A stretch of DNA of 45,073 nucleotides, taken from Roseburia sp. GTDB lineage: Bacteria; Bacillota; Clostridia; Lachnospirales; Lachnospiraceae. Positions within the stretch are counted from its first letter, which is position 1, and every line of letters starts with the position of its first letter. Below, piece by piece: positions 33,609 to 41,371 of this stretch. Position numbers and translations under genes: made by a program. The stretch spans positions 1 to 45,073 of the forward strand of contig JAMPFC010000015.1 of assembly GCA_023664685.1 (NCBI GenBank). The letters run 5' to 3'. The notes under the pieces are model-generated. The model was given only the letters and a program-made list of their open reading frames with translations. It was not told where the DNA came from and searched no databases.

Positions 33609-36170
33609 ATGGATGTTACAAAATTCACACAGAAATCAGTTGAAATCCTGAACAGTCTGGAAAAGATCGCCTATGATTTTGGGGCGCAGGAAATCGTACA
33701 GGAGCATTTGTTGTATGGAATGCTGACGATCGAGGACAGTCTCCTGAAAAAATTGATCGAAAAGATGGAGATTGACAGTGATGTATTTTTGGCGCAGGTG
33801 GAGGGACTTGTGCGCAAACGCCCGAAAGTCAGCGGTGGACAGGTATATATCGGTGAGCAGTTAAATAAGGTTCTGGTATATGCCGAAAATGAGGCGAAGG
33901 CTCTGGGGGATGAGTATGTATCTGTGGAGCATCTGTTCTTAAGCCTTCTTCGGAAACCGTCGCGGGAGGTCAAGCAGTTATTTCATGATTTTCAGATCGA
34001 CAGGGAGCGTTTTTTGCAGGCATTGTCGAAGATAAGGGGAAATCAGAAGGTGACGACGGATCATCCGGAAGCAGTTTATGACAGCCTGAATAAATACGGT
34101 TACGATCTGGTAGAGCGGGCGAGGGAGCAAAAACTGGATCCGGTCATCGGCAGGGATTCGGAGATTCGGAATATGATCCGTATCCTTTCCCGCAAATCCA
34201 AAAATAATCCGGTACTGATCGGAGAGCCGGGCGTTGGAAAGACGGCCGCTGTCGAGGGGCTTACCCAGCGGATCGTCCGGGGAGATGTGCCGGATGCGTT
34301 GAAGGAGAAGCAGATTTTTGCGCTTGATATGGGATCGCTGGTGGCAGGCGCTAAGTACCGGGGCGAGTTTGAGGAAAGGCTGAAAGCGGTTCTTGAGGAA
34401 GTGAAGGAGAGCGATGGGCAGATCATTCTTTTTGTGGATGAACTTCATACCATCGTCGGCGCGGGAAAGACCGAGGGTTCGATGGATGCGGGAAATATGC
34501 TCAAGCCGATGCTTGCCAGAGGGGAGCTGCATTGTATCGGTGCGACGACACTGGACGAGTACCGGATGTATATAGAAAAAGACGCCGCTCTTGAGCGGAG
34601 GTTTCAGCCGGTTCTGGTGGACGAGCCAACTGTCGAGGATACGATTTCGATTTTGCGTGGGCTGAAAGACCGTTATGAGGTATTTCACGGAGTTAAGATC
34701 ATGGATGCGGCGCTTGTCAGTGCAGCGGTTCTTTCGAACCGTTATATTTCCGATCGTTTTCTGCCGGATAAGGCGATTGATCTGGTGGATGAGGCGTGTG
34801 CTTTGATCAAGACTGAACTGGATTCTCTTCCAACCGAACTGGACGATGTGAAACGACACATCATGCAGTTAGAGATTGAGGAGGCAGCCCTGCGAAAAGA
34901 GACGGATAACCTGAGCGTGGAACGACTCGTTAATCTGCAAAAAGAGCTTGCGGAGCTGCGGGAGGATTTTGCCGGGGCAAAGGCAAAATGGGACAATGAA
35001 AAAAATGCGGTAGAGCGGGTTCATAGTTTGAAAGCAGAACTGGAAGAGGTAAATAACCAGATTGAGGTGGCAAAAAATAATTATAATCTCGAAAAGGCGG
35101 CGCAGCTTCAATATGGCGATCTTCCGAGGATCATGAAACAGATTCATGATGCAGAGGAGAAAGCGAAGCTGAGTGAACAGTCTATGGTGCATGAGCGCGT
35201 GACGGAGGAAGAAATCGCCAAGATCGTCTCTCGATGGACAGGGGTTCCGGTGGCAAAACTGACGGAATCTGAGCGGAACAAGACACTCCATCTCGATGAG
35301 GCGCTTCACCAGAGGGTGGTGGGACAGGACGAGGGCGTTACCAAGGTAACAGAGGCGATTCTCCGTTCTAAAGCGGGGATCAAAGACCCGGATAAACCGA
35401 TTGGTTCGTTCTTATTCCTCGGCCCGACCGGCGTCGGAAAGACAGAGCTTGCCAAGAGCCTCGCCCAGAATTTGTTTGACAATGAGCAGAATATTGTCCG
35501 CATCGATATGAGCGAATATATGGAGAAACATTCGGTTTCAAGACTGATCGGGGCGCCTCCGGGATATGTAGGATACGAGGAGGGCGGACAGCTCACAGAG
35601 GCGGTTCGCAGGAAACCGTATTCCGTCGTTTTGTTTGACGAGATTGAAAAAGCCCATCCGGACGTGTTTAATGTATTTTTGCAGATCCTTGATGATGGCA
35701 GGGTGACAGACTCCAAAGGCCGCACTGTGGACTTCAAAAATACGATCCTTATCATGACGTCAAATCTCGGGGCGGAATATTTACTGGACGGAATCGACGA
35801 GGACGGAAATATCCAAGAGGAAGCAGAAAATCTTGTCATGGAAAAACTCCGTGTCAGCTTCAAGCCAGAGTTTTTGAACCGTCTGGACGAGATCATCATG
35901 TTTACGCCGCTTTCCCGGAATCATATCCGGAGTATCATTGACCTTCAGATCGACGAGCTGAACCAACGCCTCTTTGAGCGCGAACTTTCGGTAAAACTTA
36001 CCGATGAGGCAAAAGACAAGATCGTGGAGGAGGCTTACGAACCGGCGTATGGGGCAAGACCGCTGAAACGTTATATACAGAAGCATGTGGAGACGCTTCT
36101 GGCAAAGAAGATTCTGGCGGATGAGCTGCATGCGGGGGAGACATTTGTGATCGATGCCGGGGAGATATAA
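33609..36170 (+). CDS. clpB: ATP-dependent disaggregase ClpB
   Basis: This 853-residue protein has the full ClpB layout: N domain (about 1-140), AAA-1 with Walker A GEPGVGKT (205-212) and the pore motif region [10 protein letters not shown], the coiled-coil M domain (about 400-530), and AAA-2 with Walker A GPTGVGKT (605-612), [12 protein letters not shown] and the C-terminal GARPLKR. It resolubilises aggregated proteins with DnaK, using ATP. CIRCE upstream indicates HrcA control. GAGGGG precedes the ATG. A weak hairpin (GATGG/CCATC) with TTTTT follows the gene. Confidence 0.97.
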   Translation: MDVTKFTQKSVEILNSLEKIAYDFGAQEIVQEHLLYGMLTIEDSLLKKLIEKMEIDSDVFLAQVEGLVRKRPKVSGGQVYIGEQLNKVLVYAENEAKALGDEYVSVEHLFLSLLRKPSREVKQLFHDFQIDRERFLQALSKIRGNQKVTTDHPEAVYDSLNKYGYDLVERAREQKLDPVIGRDSEIRNMIRILSRKSKNNPVLIGEPGVGKTAAVEGLTQRIVRGDVPDALKEKQIFALDMGSLVAGAKYRGEFEERLKAVLEEVKESDGQIILFVDELHTIVGAGKTEGSMDAGNMLKPMLARGELHCIGATTLDEYRMYIEKDAALERRFQPVLVDEPTVEDTISILRGLKDRYEVFHGVKIMDAALVSAAVLSNRYISDRFLPDKAIDLVDEACALIKTELDSLPTELDDVKRHIMQLEIEEAALRKETDNLSVERLVNLQKELAELREDFAGAKAKWDNEKNAVERVHSLKAELEEVNNQIEVAKNNYNLEKAAQLQYGDLPRIMKQIHDAEEKAKLSEQSMVHERVTEEEIAKIVSRWTGVPVAKLTESERNKTLHLDEALHQRVVGQDEGVTKVTEAILRSKAGIKDPDKPIGSFLFLGPTGVGKTELAKSLAQNLFDNEQNIVRIDMSEYMEKHSVSRLIGAPPGYVGYEEGGQLTEAVRRKPYSVVLFDEIEKAHPDVFNVFLQILDDGRVTDSKGRTVDFKNTILIMTSNLGAEYLLDGIDEDGNIQEEAENLVMEKLRVSFKPEFLNRLDEIIMFTPLSRNHIRSIIDLQIDELNQRLFERELSVKLTDEAKDKIVEEAYEPAYGARPLKRYIQKHVETLLAKKILADELHAGETFVIDAGEI

Positions 36171-36173
36171 CTT

Positions 36174-36201
36174 GATGGGGGGAAATCCATCGGAACTTTT
36201 T
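36174..36201 (+). terminator. Weak terminator after clpB
   Basis: GATGG (36174-36178) pairs with CCATC (36187-36191), and TTTTT follows at 36197-36201. The stem is short. Confidence 0.35.
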
Positions 36202-36222
36202 GATCCTAGAGTATGGGGTGTA

Positions 36223-36251
36223 TTGCGAATCATGGTTTCTTATGGTAAAAT
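36223..36251 (+). promoter_or_regulatory. Predicted promoter for the Rpn-type nuclease
   Basis: TTGCGA (36223-36228) and TAAAAT (36246-36251) are 17 bases apart, directly before the AAAGGAG of the nuclease gene. Confidence 0.5.
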
Positions 36252-36268
36252 AAATGAAAGGAGATACT

Positions 36269-37063
36269 ATGGAAGATGAGCAGAAGGAGTTTTATCCTTC
36301 AAAAGAAATGTTGGATAAAATTAAGGGATTTCGTTTGTTTGACGATGCCTTTATGACAAAGTGCTTTGAAGAAAATATAAATTGCACGGAATTTGTGTTG
36401 CGGATAATTTTGGATAAGCGTGACCTCACTGTTATCAAAGTGGATACGCAGCATGAAATATCAAATTTGAAGGGGCATAGTATCCGACTTGATATTTTTG
36501 CGAAAGATGCAAAAGGGGTATACTATGATATTGAAGTCCAAAGAAGTGATGAAGGTGCTATTCCGAAACGTGCGAGATATAACAGCAGTCTGATTGATGC
36601 AAATGTGCTGAAAAAGGGTGTGGGATATGACAAGTTACCAGAATCTTATGTGATATTTATTGCAGAAAATGATGTACTTGCGTATAATAGACCAGTATAT
36701 CATATTGACAGGACGATAAGAGAAACAGGAACAGTGTTCAATGACGAGGCACATATTGTCTATGTGAATGGTGCTTGGCGTGCAGATGATGCAATCGGAC
36801 ATTTGATGCATGATTTTAGTTGTAGTAACCCTGCGGACATGAATTATTCTTTGTTGGCAGAAACAACGCAATATTTTAAAGAAAATCCGGAAGGAGTGAG
36901 GCGTATGTGTAAAGGAATGGAAGAATTGATAGAAACAAATAATAAAAGAATTGCACTAAAAATGCTGAAAAAGGGCTATTCTGTAGAGGAAATAGCAGAA
37001 GTGACAGAATTAGACGAGGCAGTGATAAATAAGATGAAAGAGGAAAATTTAGCACTAGCATGA
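36269..37063 (+). CDS. Rpn/PDDEXK_2 family nuclease (putative transposase-type)
   Basis: This 264-residue protein belongs to the Rpn (recombination-promoting nuclease, formerly YhgA-like transposase) family. It begins with a family-like segment (KGFRLFDDAFMTKCFEEN) and has the PD-(D/E)XK core RLDIFAKDAKGVYYDIEVQR (Asp then E-x-Q). The C-terminus has GYSVEEIAEVTELDEAVI, a helix-turn-helix-like repeat common in the family. Such proteins are endonucleases linked to recombination or phage defence; many occur as scattered paralogues. The ATG at 36269 follows AAAGGAG; the one at 36254 does not. It opens an accessory region. Confidence 0.88.
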   Translation: MEDEQKEFYPSKEMLDKIKGFRLFDDAFMTKCFEENINCTEFVLRIILDKRDLTVIKVDTQHEISNLKGHSIRLDIFAKDAKGVYYDIEVQRSDEGAIPKRARYNSSLIDANVLKKGVGYDKLPESYVIFIAENDVLAYNRPVYHIDRTIRETGTVFNDEAHIVYVNGAWRADDAIGHLMHDFSCSNPADMNYSLLAETTQYFKENPEGVRRMCKGMEELIETNNKRIALKMLKKGYSVEEIAEVTELDEAVINKMKEENLALA

Positions 37064-37106
37064 TTTTGTTCTGTGAGAAGATAGGAAGTGCAGAAAAGAG
37101 GAATGT

Positions 37107-37295
37107 ATGACAGAATTAAATGAATTGGATTCAACTTGTGGCGTTTCAGATGAGGAACTGACCAAGCGGTTTCATGAGGCGGTACGGATCGATAATGAGA
37201 TTAAAAAAATAAAAGGTGTTCCTATTGCTAGGTATGACAAGGAGAAAAAACAGCCTTATCTGGAATATCCGGATGGGAGAAGAGAGTATGCCTGA
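37107..37295 (+). CDS. Small conserved-looking hypothetical protein
   Basis: This 62-residue charged protein ends KKQPYLEYPDGRREYA and has no recognised domain. The leader CAGAAAAGAGG before its ATG resembles the element at 4499 and 33578. It lies 43 bases after the Rpn nuclease and may be co-transcribed with it. I recall similar small proteins beside nuclease genes in Lachnospiraceae but cannot confirm it. Confidence 0.55.
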   Translation: MTELNELDSTCGVSDEELTKRFHEAVRIDNEIKKIKGVPIARYDKEKKQPYLEYPDGRREYA

Positions 37296-37345
37296 ATGGC
37301 AGTGGGAAAATTAAAAAGGCATTGGTTGCCATTATATTTATACAC

Positions 37346-37389
37346 AAAAAATAGTGCCCAAACTCTGGTAAAGTAAAGCACTATTTTTT
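37346..37389. terminator. Bidirectional intrinsic terminator (sRNA and small gene)
   Basis: A perfect 12-bp stem (AAAAAATAGTGC with GCACTATTTTTT) and a 20-nt loop. The A and T tracts make it work in both directions. Confidence 0.85.
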
Positions 37390-37438
37390 ATATTCACAAA
37401 CCGGGGGCTAGAATACATCTAGTTTCGGCTCTCTTGTT
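37346..37438 (-). ncRNA. Predicted small RNA, about 93 nt
   Basis: On the minus strand a near-perfect promoter is followed by about 93 transcribed bases and an intrinsic terminator. The RNA contains a small hairpin CTAGA-TGTAT-TCTAG (37410-37424), with CCG/CGG possibly extending it, and ends in the 12-bp stem AAAAAATAGTGC/GCACTATTTTTT. No reading frame of note is visible. It is convergent with the small gene at 37107. The family is not identified. Confidence 0.6.
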
Positions 37439-37444
37439 AAAAGT

Positions 37445-37473
37445 ATTATAGCATGGTTACTTTTGCCTGTCAA
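37445..37473 (-). promoter_or_regulatory. Strong promoter of the predicted sRNA
   Basis: On the minus strand TTGACA (37473-37468), a 17-base spacer and TATAAT (37450-37445), with TGC just before the -10 (extended -10). This is the best consensus promoter in the window. Confidence 0.8.
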
Positions 37474-37550
37474 GCAAAAAATGGTGTATCGATATACAGC
37501 TACCAATATAAGGGTAAGAAAATGTTTTGTTTCCCTTCAAATTTTTATCA

Positions 37551-38165
37551 TCAAGCAAGTATTTCGCTTTGAGCGGGATAATAAAAAATACGATTTCCGT
37601 CTTTAATCTTTCGGTATTCTAAATTCCAGATATTACCATCGATATCATCACATATTAACTGAAAATATTTTGGGTATCCATCCTGCTTATCAATGATGTC
37701 TTCGTCCATTGTGAAATTGTAGTCAGGATTTAGTTCTTTTTCTTCTATTACTGAGCGTGAGTATGTGATCTTATAGCTTTTTTCCTTGCCAATACTGCCA
37801 CTTATATACTCATCATAATAGAAAATATATCAAATGGGGGATGATGAGTGGTTTTCCACCGTTAATGCAAACAAGGAATCATTTAATTTTTCGATTTCAA
37901 TAGAAAAATCAGGCTTAATTTTTTTGATTCTTTCTATCCTGTTTTTCTTGCTTTCATATGTATAAGTTAAATATGAAGTAAAAATTCCTGCGGCTACTCT
38001 GTAAAAGGAAAGTAAACTATCTAAGCCAATATCTAAAAATTGTTTTATTAGTAATGCATGCAGTATCCCCATTATGATTGGAAAAAACATAATAATTATA
38101 AGTAATAATAATGCATAATGGTATTTGTTGATAAATCTTTTTGTTTTGCATTTTATTTTTTTCAT
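37551..38165 (-). pseudogene. Two-segment membrane protein interrupted by an in-frame TGA
   Basis: The first 111 codons (38165-37833) encode MKKIKCK..., two hydrophobic segments (about 17-42 and 50-68) and a strand-rich start (KPDFSIEIEKLNDSLFALTVEN). A TGA at 37832-37830 is followed in the same frame by 92 more sense codons (YIFYYDEYISGS ... FYYPAQSEILA) before a TGA at 37553-37551. The second part continues the same beta-rich soluble domain, so the original protein was about 204 residues. Either this is a recent nonsense mutation or a sequence error. AAAGGAGG precedes the ATG. Function unknown; it follows the HEPN-like gene. Confidence 0.7.
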
Positions 38166-38171
38166 TGTAGT

Positions 38172-38204
38172 GCCTCCTTTATTATTTTAATAATGTACGG
38201 TGAC
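38172..38204 (-). repeat. 33-nt upstream module, copy 1 (before the membrane protein)
   Basis: On the minus strand this holds a GTAC and an AT-rich palindrome (TTATTAAAATAATAA), followed by GGAGGC. It is 30/33 identical to 38859-38891 before the HEPN-like gene. TAAAAT within it may be the -10. Confidence 0.65.
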
Positions 38205-38223
38205 TTATAAGAAATATTTGCTG

Positions 38224-38262
38224 TTAAAAAAGGAGAGTGCCGTCTGCCATGACAGGTGACAC
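38224..38262 (-). terminator. Probable terminator after the HEPN-like gene
   Basis: On the minus strand GTGTC...CTGTC pairs with GGCAG...GGCAC (two 5-bp stems with an AC/AC interior), followed by CTCCTTTTTT. Confidence 0.5.
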
Positions 38263-38310
38263 CCTTCTTTTAAGATGTGACTTAAAAATAATCTGCTTAG
38301 TTAACAAATA

Positions 38311-38853
38311 TCAGATGCAATTTTCATTAATGCACTTGTTGTTTGTACATTTACAATTCATAGGAAACTGACCTTTTGGTTCATCAGATTCATACCATTT
38401 GTTTCTAAAATTCGTACAAGCATCATATAATTCAAAAACCAAAGGAACACCTAGTGAAGCAAGTTTTTTAAATTCATCATCATATTTTTTATAATGCTCT
38501 AAACTTACCAGTCCATGAACTAATTCGTTTCTCTTGTGGCACCAGTCTAAGATACGGTTCAACAAATTGACATCAAATGAATCAAATGCGCCATATTTGG
38601 TGTTCACTAATTTTTTTAAACAGTTAATTCTTGTTGATATTGCAGCTGTTGTTTTGTTTGTTCTTTTTGGTAGTGTACATTTATCTATGTATTTGGCAAT
38701 TAAGCGACTAATTCTCTGGTCAAATATTGCATAACAATACCATACAGCCTCAACATAAAATTTGTCATCATAAGCTACCGACATTTTATCAATAAATTCC
38801 TCATGCATATCAGACATTTCTAGTCGAATGTTGTACTCTTCCTTTGCATTCAT
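38311..38853 (-). CDS. HEPN-like domain protein (RNELVH motif) with Cys-rich tail
   Basis: This 180-residue, mostly helical protein has RNELVH at 108-113, the R-x4-H motif of HEPN domains, placed before the last helices as expected. HEPN proteins are often RNases in toxin-antitoxin, abortive-infection or CRISPR systems. The final ten residues contain four Cys (CKCTNNKCINENC), perhaps a metal site or artefactual tail. GGAGG precedes the ATG. The next gene on this strand encodes a membrane protein with the same upstream module. The HEPN call rests on motif and helical pattern only. Confidence 0.6.
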   Translation of the reverse strand: MNAKEEYNIRLEMSDMHEEFIDKMSVAYDDKFYVEAVWYCYAIFDQRISRLIAKYIDKCTLPKRTNKTTAAISTRINCLKKLVNTKYGAFDSFDVNLLNRILDWCHKRNELVHGLVSLEHYKKYDDEFKKLASLGVPLVFELYDACTNFRNKWYESDEPKGQFPMNCKCTNNKCINENCI

Positions 38854-38858
38854 AATTT

Positions 38859-38898
38859 GCCTCCATTATTATTTTAATAATGTACATTGACATTGTCA
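38859..38898 (-). promoter_or_regulatory. 33-nt upstream module, copy 2, with an operator-like palindrome
   Basis: 38859-38891 repeat the module before the membrane protein. On the minus strand ATGACA and TAAAAT are 17 bases apart. The palindrome TGACATTGTCA (38888-38898) overlaps the -35 and could bind a repressor. Confidence 0.5.
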
Positions 38899-39107
38899 TC
38901 ACAATCTAAAGTGGTTAAATTCGGATTGTTTGTCAACCCCAAAACGGTTAGTCGATTATTGCCACACTTTAATCTCTCTAGTTTCGTTATCTTCTTACCG
39001 GTTTACACCTGTTTTCCCCTACTGTCAAAATTTCTATATTGAATGATGAAGTAAAGGAGTTGTTAGTTAAGAAGTGCAACCTCTGTCACCTATAAATAAT
39101 TCTTGCA
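38899..39107. other. AT-rich intergenic stretch without a recognised feature
   Basis: About 210 bases between the FN3-like secreted gene and the HEPN-like gene. Only short frames are open, and no convincing RNA fold or repeat is seen. Confidence 0.5.
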
Positions 39108-39554
39108 TTACCAATAAGAGAGGAAAGCTGTGGCTAACTCTTTAGTATAGCTTTTCCCATACACTTTTTTTCCGTTCGATTTACTAAATGCTTTTACAAC
39201 TATTTTATAAAAAAATGCAGTCTCTCCCAAATAGTAAGTATATTTTAAACTTGCATTTTTCTTTGTGCCCAAATCATATAAATCTTTCTTTGTTTCAAGA
39301 TAATATAAATCATCAACGTCGTCATCTTCTCTATAAATCCAAACAGTATATCCTTTCGCTTTAGGTACCTTTTTCCATGTTACTGTAAGTATATTGTCAT
39401 CGGAAAGCCTCCATTTCCCTTTGGGTGCTGCTAGTTTTGCCTTCTTGGTTGCTGCATATACTTTTTGCTCTGTTGTAGGAACAGAAACACTACCTATCAA
39501 AGCTATGCAAAATATCAATAGTGCCAAACTCAATTTCTTGTTATGTTTTTTCAT
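39108..39554 (-). CDS. Small secreted FN3-like protein
   Basis: This 148-residue protein has a signal peptide (MKKHNKKLSLALLIFCIALI..., cleavage near VYA, about 34) and then a single beta-sandwich-like domain with WRLSDDNILTVTWKKV and GYTVWIYR, the strand pattern of fibronectin type III modules. It has no anchor or catalytic motif. AAAGGAGG precedes the ATG. It overlaps the preceding small frame by 14 bases and so is the third gene of a compact minus-strand run of secreted or membrane proteins. Confidence 0.72.
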   Translation of the reverse strand: MKKHNKKLSLALLIFCIALIGSVSVPTTEQKVYAATKKAKLAAPKGKWRLSDDNILTVTWKKVPKAKGYTVWIYREDDDVDDLYYLETKKDLYDLGTKKNASLKYTYYLGETAFFYKIVVKAFSKSNGKKVYGKSYTKELATAFLSYW

Positions 39555-39780
39555 GTTTAGCCTCCTTTGTTTTTCTATTATTTATTCTAGAGTTTACGAC
39601 TTTATTTGCCAGTGATACGACAGCTGCTAAATTTGCTGCGCTAGTGGACAGACTAACAGCTTCATATATTAGGGACTTCCCGATGTTCTGTTTATCAAAA
39701 CGAGTATCATCTTTTCCAGAGTCCTTGAATTGTTTTTGGGTAAAATAGCTAATATAGTGATTATTTATCCCGAAAGCCAA
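39541..39780 (-). CDS. Possible small membrane protein without a standard start
   Basis: This open frame of up to 79 residues overlaps both neighbours (20 bases upstream, 14 downstream), as operon genes often do. It contains a hydrophobic stretch (AVSLSTSAANLAAVVSLANKVV) between charged ends. No ATG is present; the only candidate is a TTG at 39780 without a ribosome-binding site. It may be translated by coupling, or be a decayed gene. Confidence 0.35.
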   Translation of the reverse strand: MAFGINNHYISYFTQKQFKDSGKDDTRFDKQNIGKSLIYEAVSLSTSAANLAAVVSLANKVVNSRINNRKTKEAKHEKT

Positions 39781-40552
39781 GGTCTGACATGTGAAGACCT
39801 ACATTCGATATCAATAGAATTTCCCAATCGAGATATGCGATGTTAAAAATGATATCCGCACCTTTTTTTGTTGTGGCAAATAGAGCGGCCTCGCATTCTG
39901 TGATTCTCCAGTCAAAGGTACTGTCTTTTCTAGTAATGCTGACGGTCGCTGTAGCGGAACCCTTTGCACCCCATGAATCTGAATAATTCAGATTGGCAAC
40001 CCCCGGATTATTTTCGTTTATCTCCATAGTTATTTGGTCACCGGCAGAAAAAGTATTGAATACAAACAGCTGTTGTTCAGGATAATAATTAATGAAAGAT
40101 TCGATTCCATTATAGTTCCTGCTCATTCCTTTGGAGCCGTCGCTTGCTGTATAGCCTTGTGTCAGCAGGTGTTTTTTCAGTTTGTCCAAACCGCTTTCTA
40201 CTGGAATTGTCTGCTTTTTGGGTTTTACCGTCACTTTGCATTTTAGCGTTACTTTTCCAATCTTAGCCGTGATTCTTGTTGTTCCCGTTCGTTTTGCCGT
40301 CATGAAACAGTAGTGTCTTGTCTTTCCCCACAGCGATACAACCTTTTTGTTGCTTGTACTCCATTTTACGTTTTGGGATTTGGTGTTGTTTTTAAGGTCG
40401 ATACAACCTGTGTTCCCGACGGTCAGGGTCATTTTCGTCCGATTGAATTTCAGTTTCTTTTTTTTCTGTGCAGCTGCGCCTTGCCCTGAAAATACCGATA
40501 GGACAAGAGCGGTGATCAACAGCATAACAATGGGTGTTTTTCTCTTTTTCAT
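39761..40552 (-). CDS. Secreted protein with a basic Ig-like domain
   Basis: This 263-residue protein has a signal peptide (MKKRKTPIVMLLITALVLSV, cleavage near GAAA) and then a Lys-rich Ig-like (Big_2-type) domain, about 30-110, with LKFNRTKMTLTVGNTGCIDL, VKWSTSNKKVVSL and GTTRITAKIGKVTLKCKVTV. The C-terminal 150 residues are unrecognised. The Ig-like part resembles the N-terminus of the xylanase at 30596. The ATG at 40552 follows AAAGG; the GTG at 40558 is nearer and less likely. Confidence 0.75.
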   Translation of the reverse strand: MKKRKTPIVMLLITALVLSVFSGQGAAAQKKKKLKFNRTKMTLTVGNTGCIDLKNNTKSQNVKWSTSNKKVVSLWGKTRHYCFMTAKRTGTTRITAKIGKVTLKCKVTVKPKKQTIPVESGLDKLKKHLLTQGYTASDGSKGMSRNYNGIESFINYYPEQQLFVFNTFSAGDQITMEINENNPGVANLNYSDSWGAKGSATATVSITRKDSTFDWRITECEAALFATTKKGADIIFNIAYLDWEILLISNVGLHMSDLGFRDK

Positions 40553-40607
40553 AAGCACGCCTTTCTGTTAGTAAATATCATTTAAATACAAAACAAAAGA
40601 TTCCAGA

Positions 40608-40656
40608 TTTTGTTCATGTGTCTTTGTATAACTTGTAGAATCAAAGGCGAACAAAA
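40608..40656. repeat. Nested inverted repeat in the divergent promoter region
   Basis: TTTTGTTC (40608) pairs with GAACAAAA (40649), and inside it CTTTG pairs with CAAAG. It lies between divergent genes and may be an operator or an early RNA hairpin. Confidence 0.45.
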
Positions 40657-40672
40657 CCTGAAATCGCCAGAG

Positions 40673-40701
40673 TTGAAAAAATTTAACTTTTCGGATATAA
40701 T
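40673..40701 (+). promoter_or_regulatory. Predicted promoter for the XRE regulator
   Basis: TTGAAA (40673-40678) and TATAAT (40696-40701) are 17 bases apart, giving a leader of about 120 bases that contains the ACCTCTTGA/TCAAGAGGT inverted repeat. Confidence 0.6.
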
Positions 40702-40723
40702 AGGACTACCACATCAACTAAAT

Positions 40724-40794
40724 ACCTCTTGAAAGCTAAATTTATTTAACTAATAATTGAATTATAGCTAAATATTTTTAACTTGTCAAGAGGT
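40724..40794 (+). repeat. Long-spaced inverted repeat in the XRE gene leader
   Basis: ACCTCTTGA (40724-40732) and TCAAGAGGT (40786-40794) are perfect complements 53 bases apart, with AGCTAAAT repeated between them. It could fold the leader RNA or mark paired operator sites. Confidence 0.5.
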
Positions 40795-40829
40795 TTGTTT
40801 GCATATTTTACCTTTTAAGGAGACAAACC

Positions 40830-41225
40830 ATGACTTTTTATGAAAGATATGAAAAAGTTTGCAGGGAACGGGGATGGGAGCCTTGTTCCCAAAAGGCGGC
40901 AGATGCATTTGGAGTTACAAGGGCGACGATTTCTATTTGGAAAAAGAGGAACACTGCTCCCCGGGGAGAGACGGTAAGGGATATTGCCGATATGTTGGGA
41001 GTATCTTGTGATTATTTGCTTGGTCGTACTGATAATCCGACTGATTATGCTGTGCAGAGCCACATGGACGAGGATTTTTTTACGATGAGTATAGATGGAG
41101 AAAAGAAACTGCTTTATTCGATGATACAAATTTTTGATAAGTTGGATGATTCGGATAAAATAAAGGTAGTGGCATATGCGGAGGGGGTTTTTTCTGCTGA
41201 CAAATACAGTGTTCAAAAACGGTGA
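40830..41225 (+). CDS. XRE-family transcriptional regulator
   Basis: This 131-residue protein has an N-terminal XRE helix-turn-helix (SQKAADAFGVTRATISIWKKR, about 20-40; DIADMLGVSCDYLLGRTDN) and a short C-terminal helical part. It is the type found as a phage-like or stress repressor. AAGGAG precedes the ATG, and a clear promoter lies at 40673. The target may be its own promoter or the divergent secreted genes; the inverted repeats upstream are candidate sites. Confidence 0.85.
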   Translation: MTFYERYEKVCRERGWEPCSQKAADAFGVTRATISIWKKRNTAPRGETVRDIADMLGVSCDYLLGRTDNPTDYAVQSHMDEDFFTMSIDGEKKLLYSMIQIFDKLDDSDKIKVVAYAEGVFSADKYSVQKR

Positions 41226-41371
41226 TCCCAAAATCAATTTCTCGTTGTTCTTTATCAAGATTTCGTTGTTAGCATTTTTTTCAGTATTCTGTTATATTGA
41301 ACTTAGCCCGAGGGTACCATCAGGCTACGGTATTGGAACGTCAATATAATGATTTGGAAAGGAATGATGAC

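Noticed and set aside
33978-34859. Minus-strand open frame of 293 codons
   Set aside because: It is a shadow of the conserved AAA-1 region of clpB.
37296-37333. AATGGCA/TGCCATT inverted repeat as a terminator
   Set aside because: The loop is long and no T run follows; the 12-bp hairpin at 37346 is the better terminator.
41322-41350. TATAAT at 41345 as a promoter for the TPR-type XRE gene
   Set aside because: No acceptable -35 stands at 16-18 bases, and it is too close to the start codon to be convincing.
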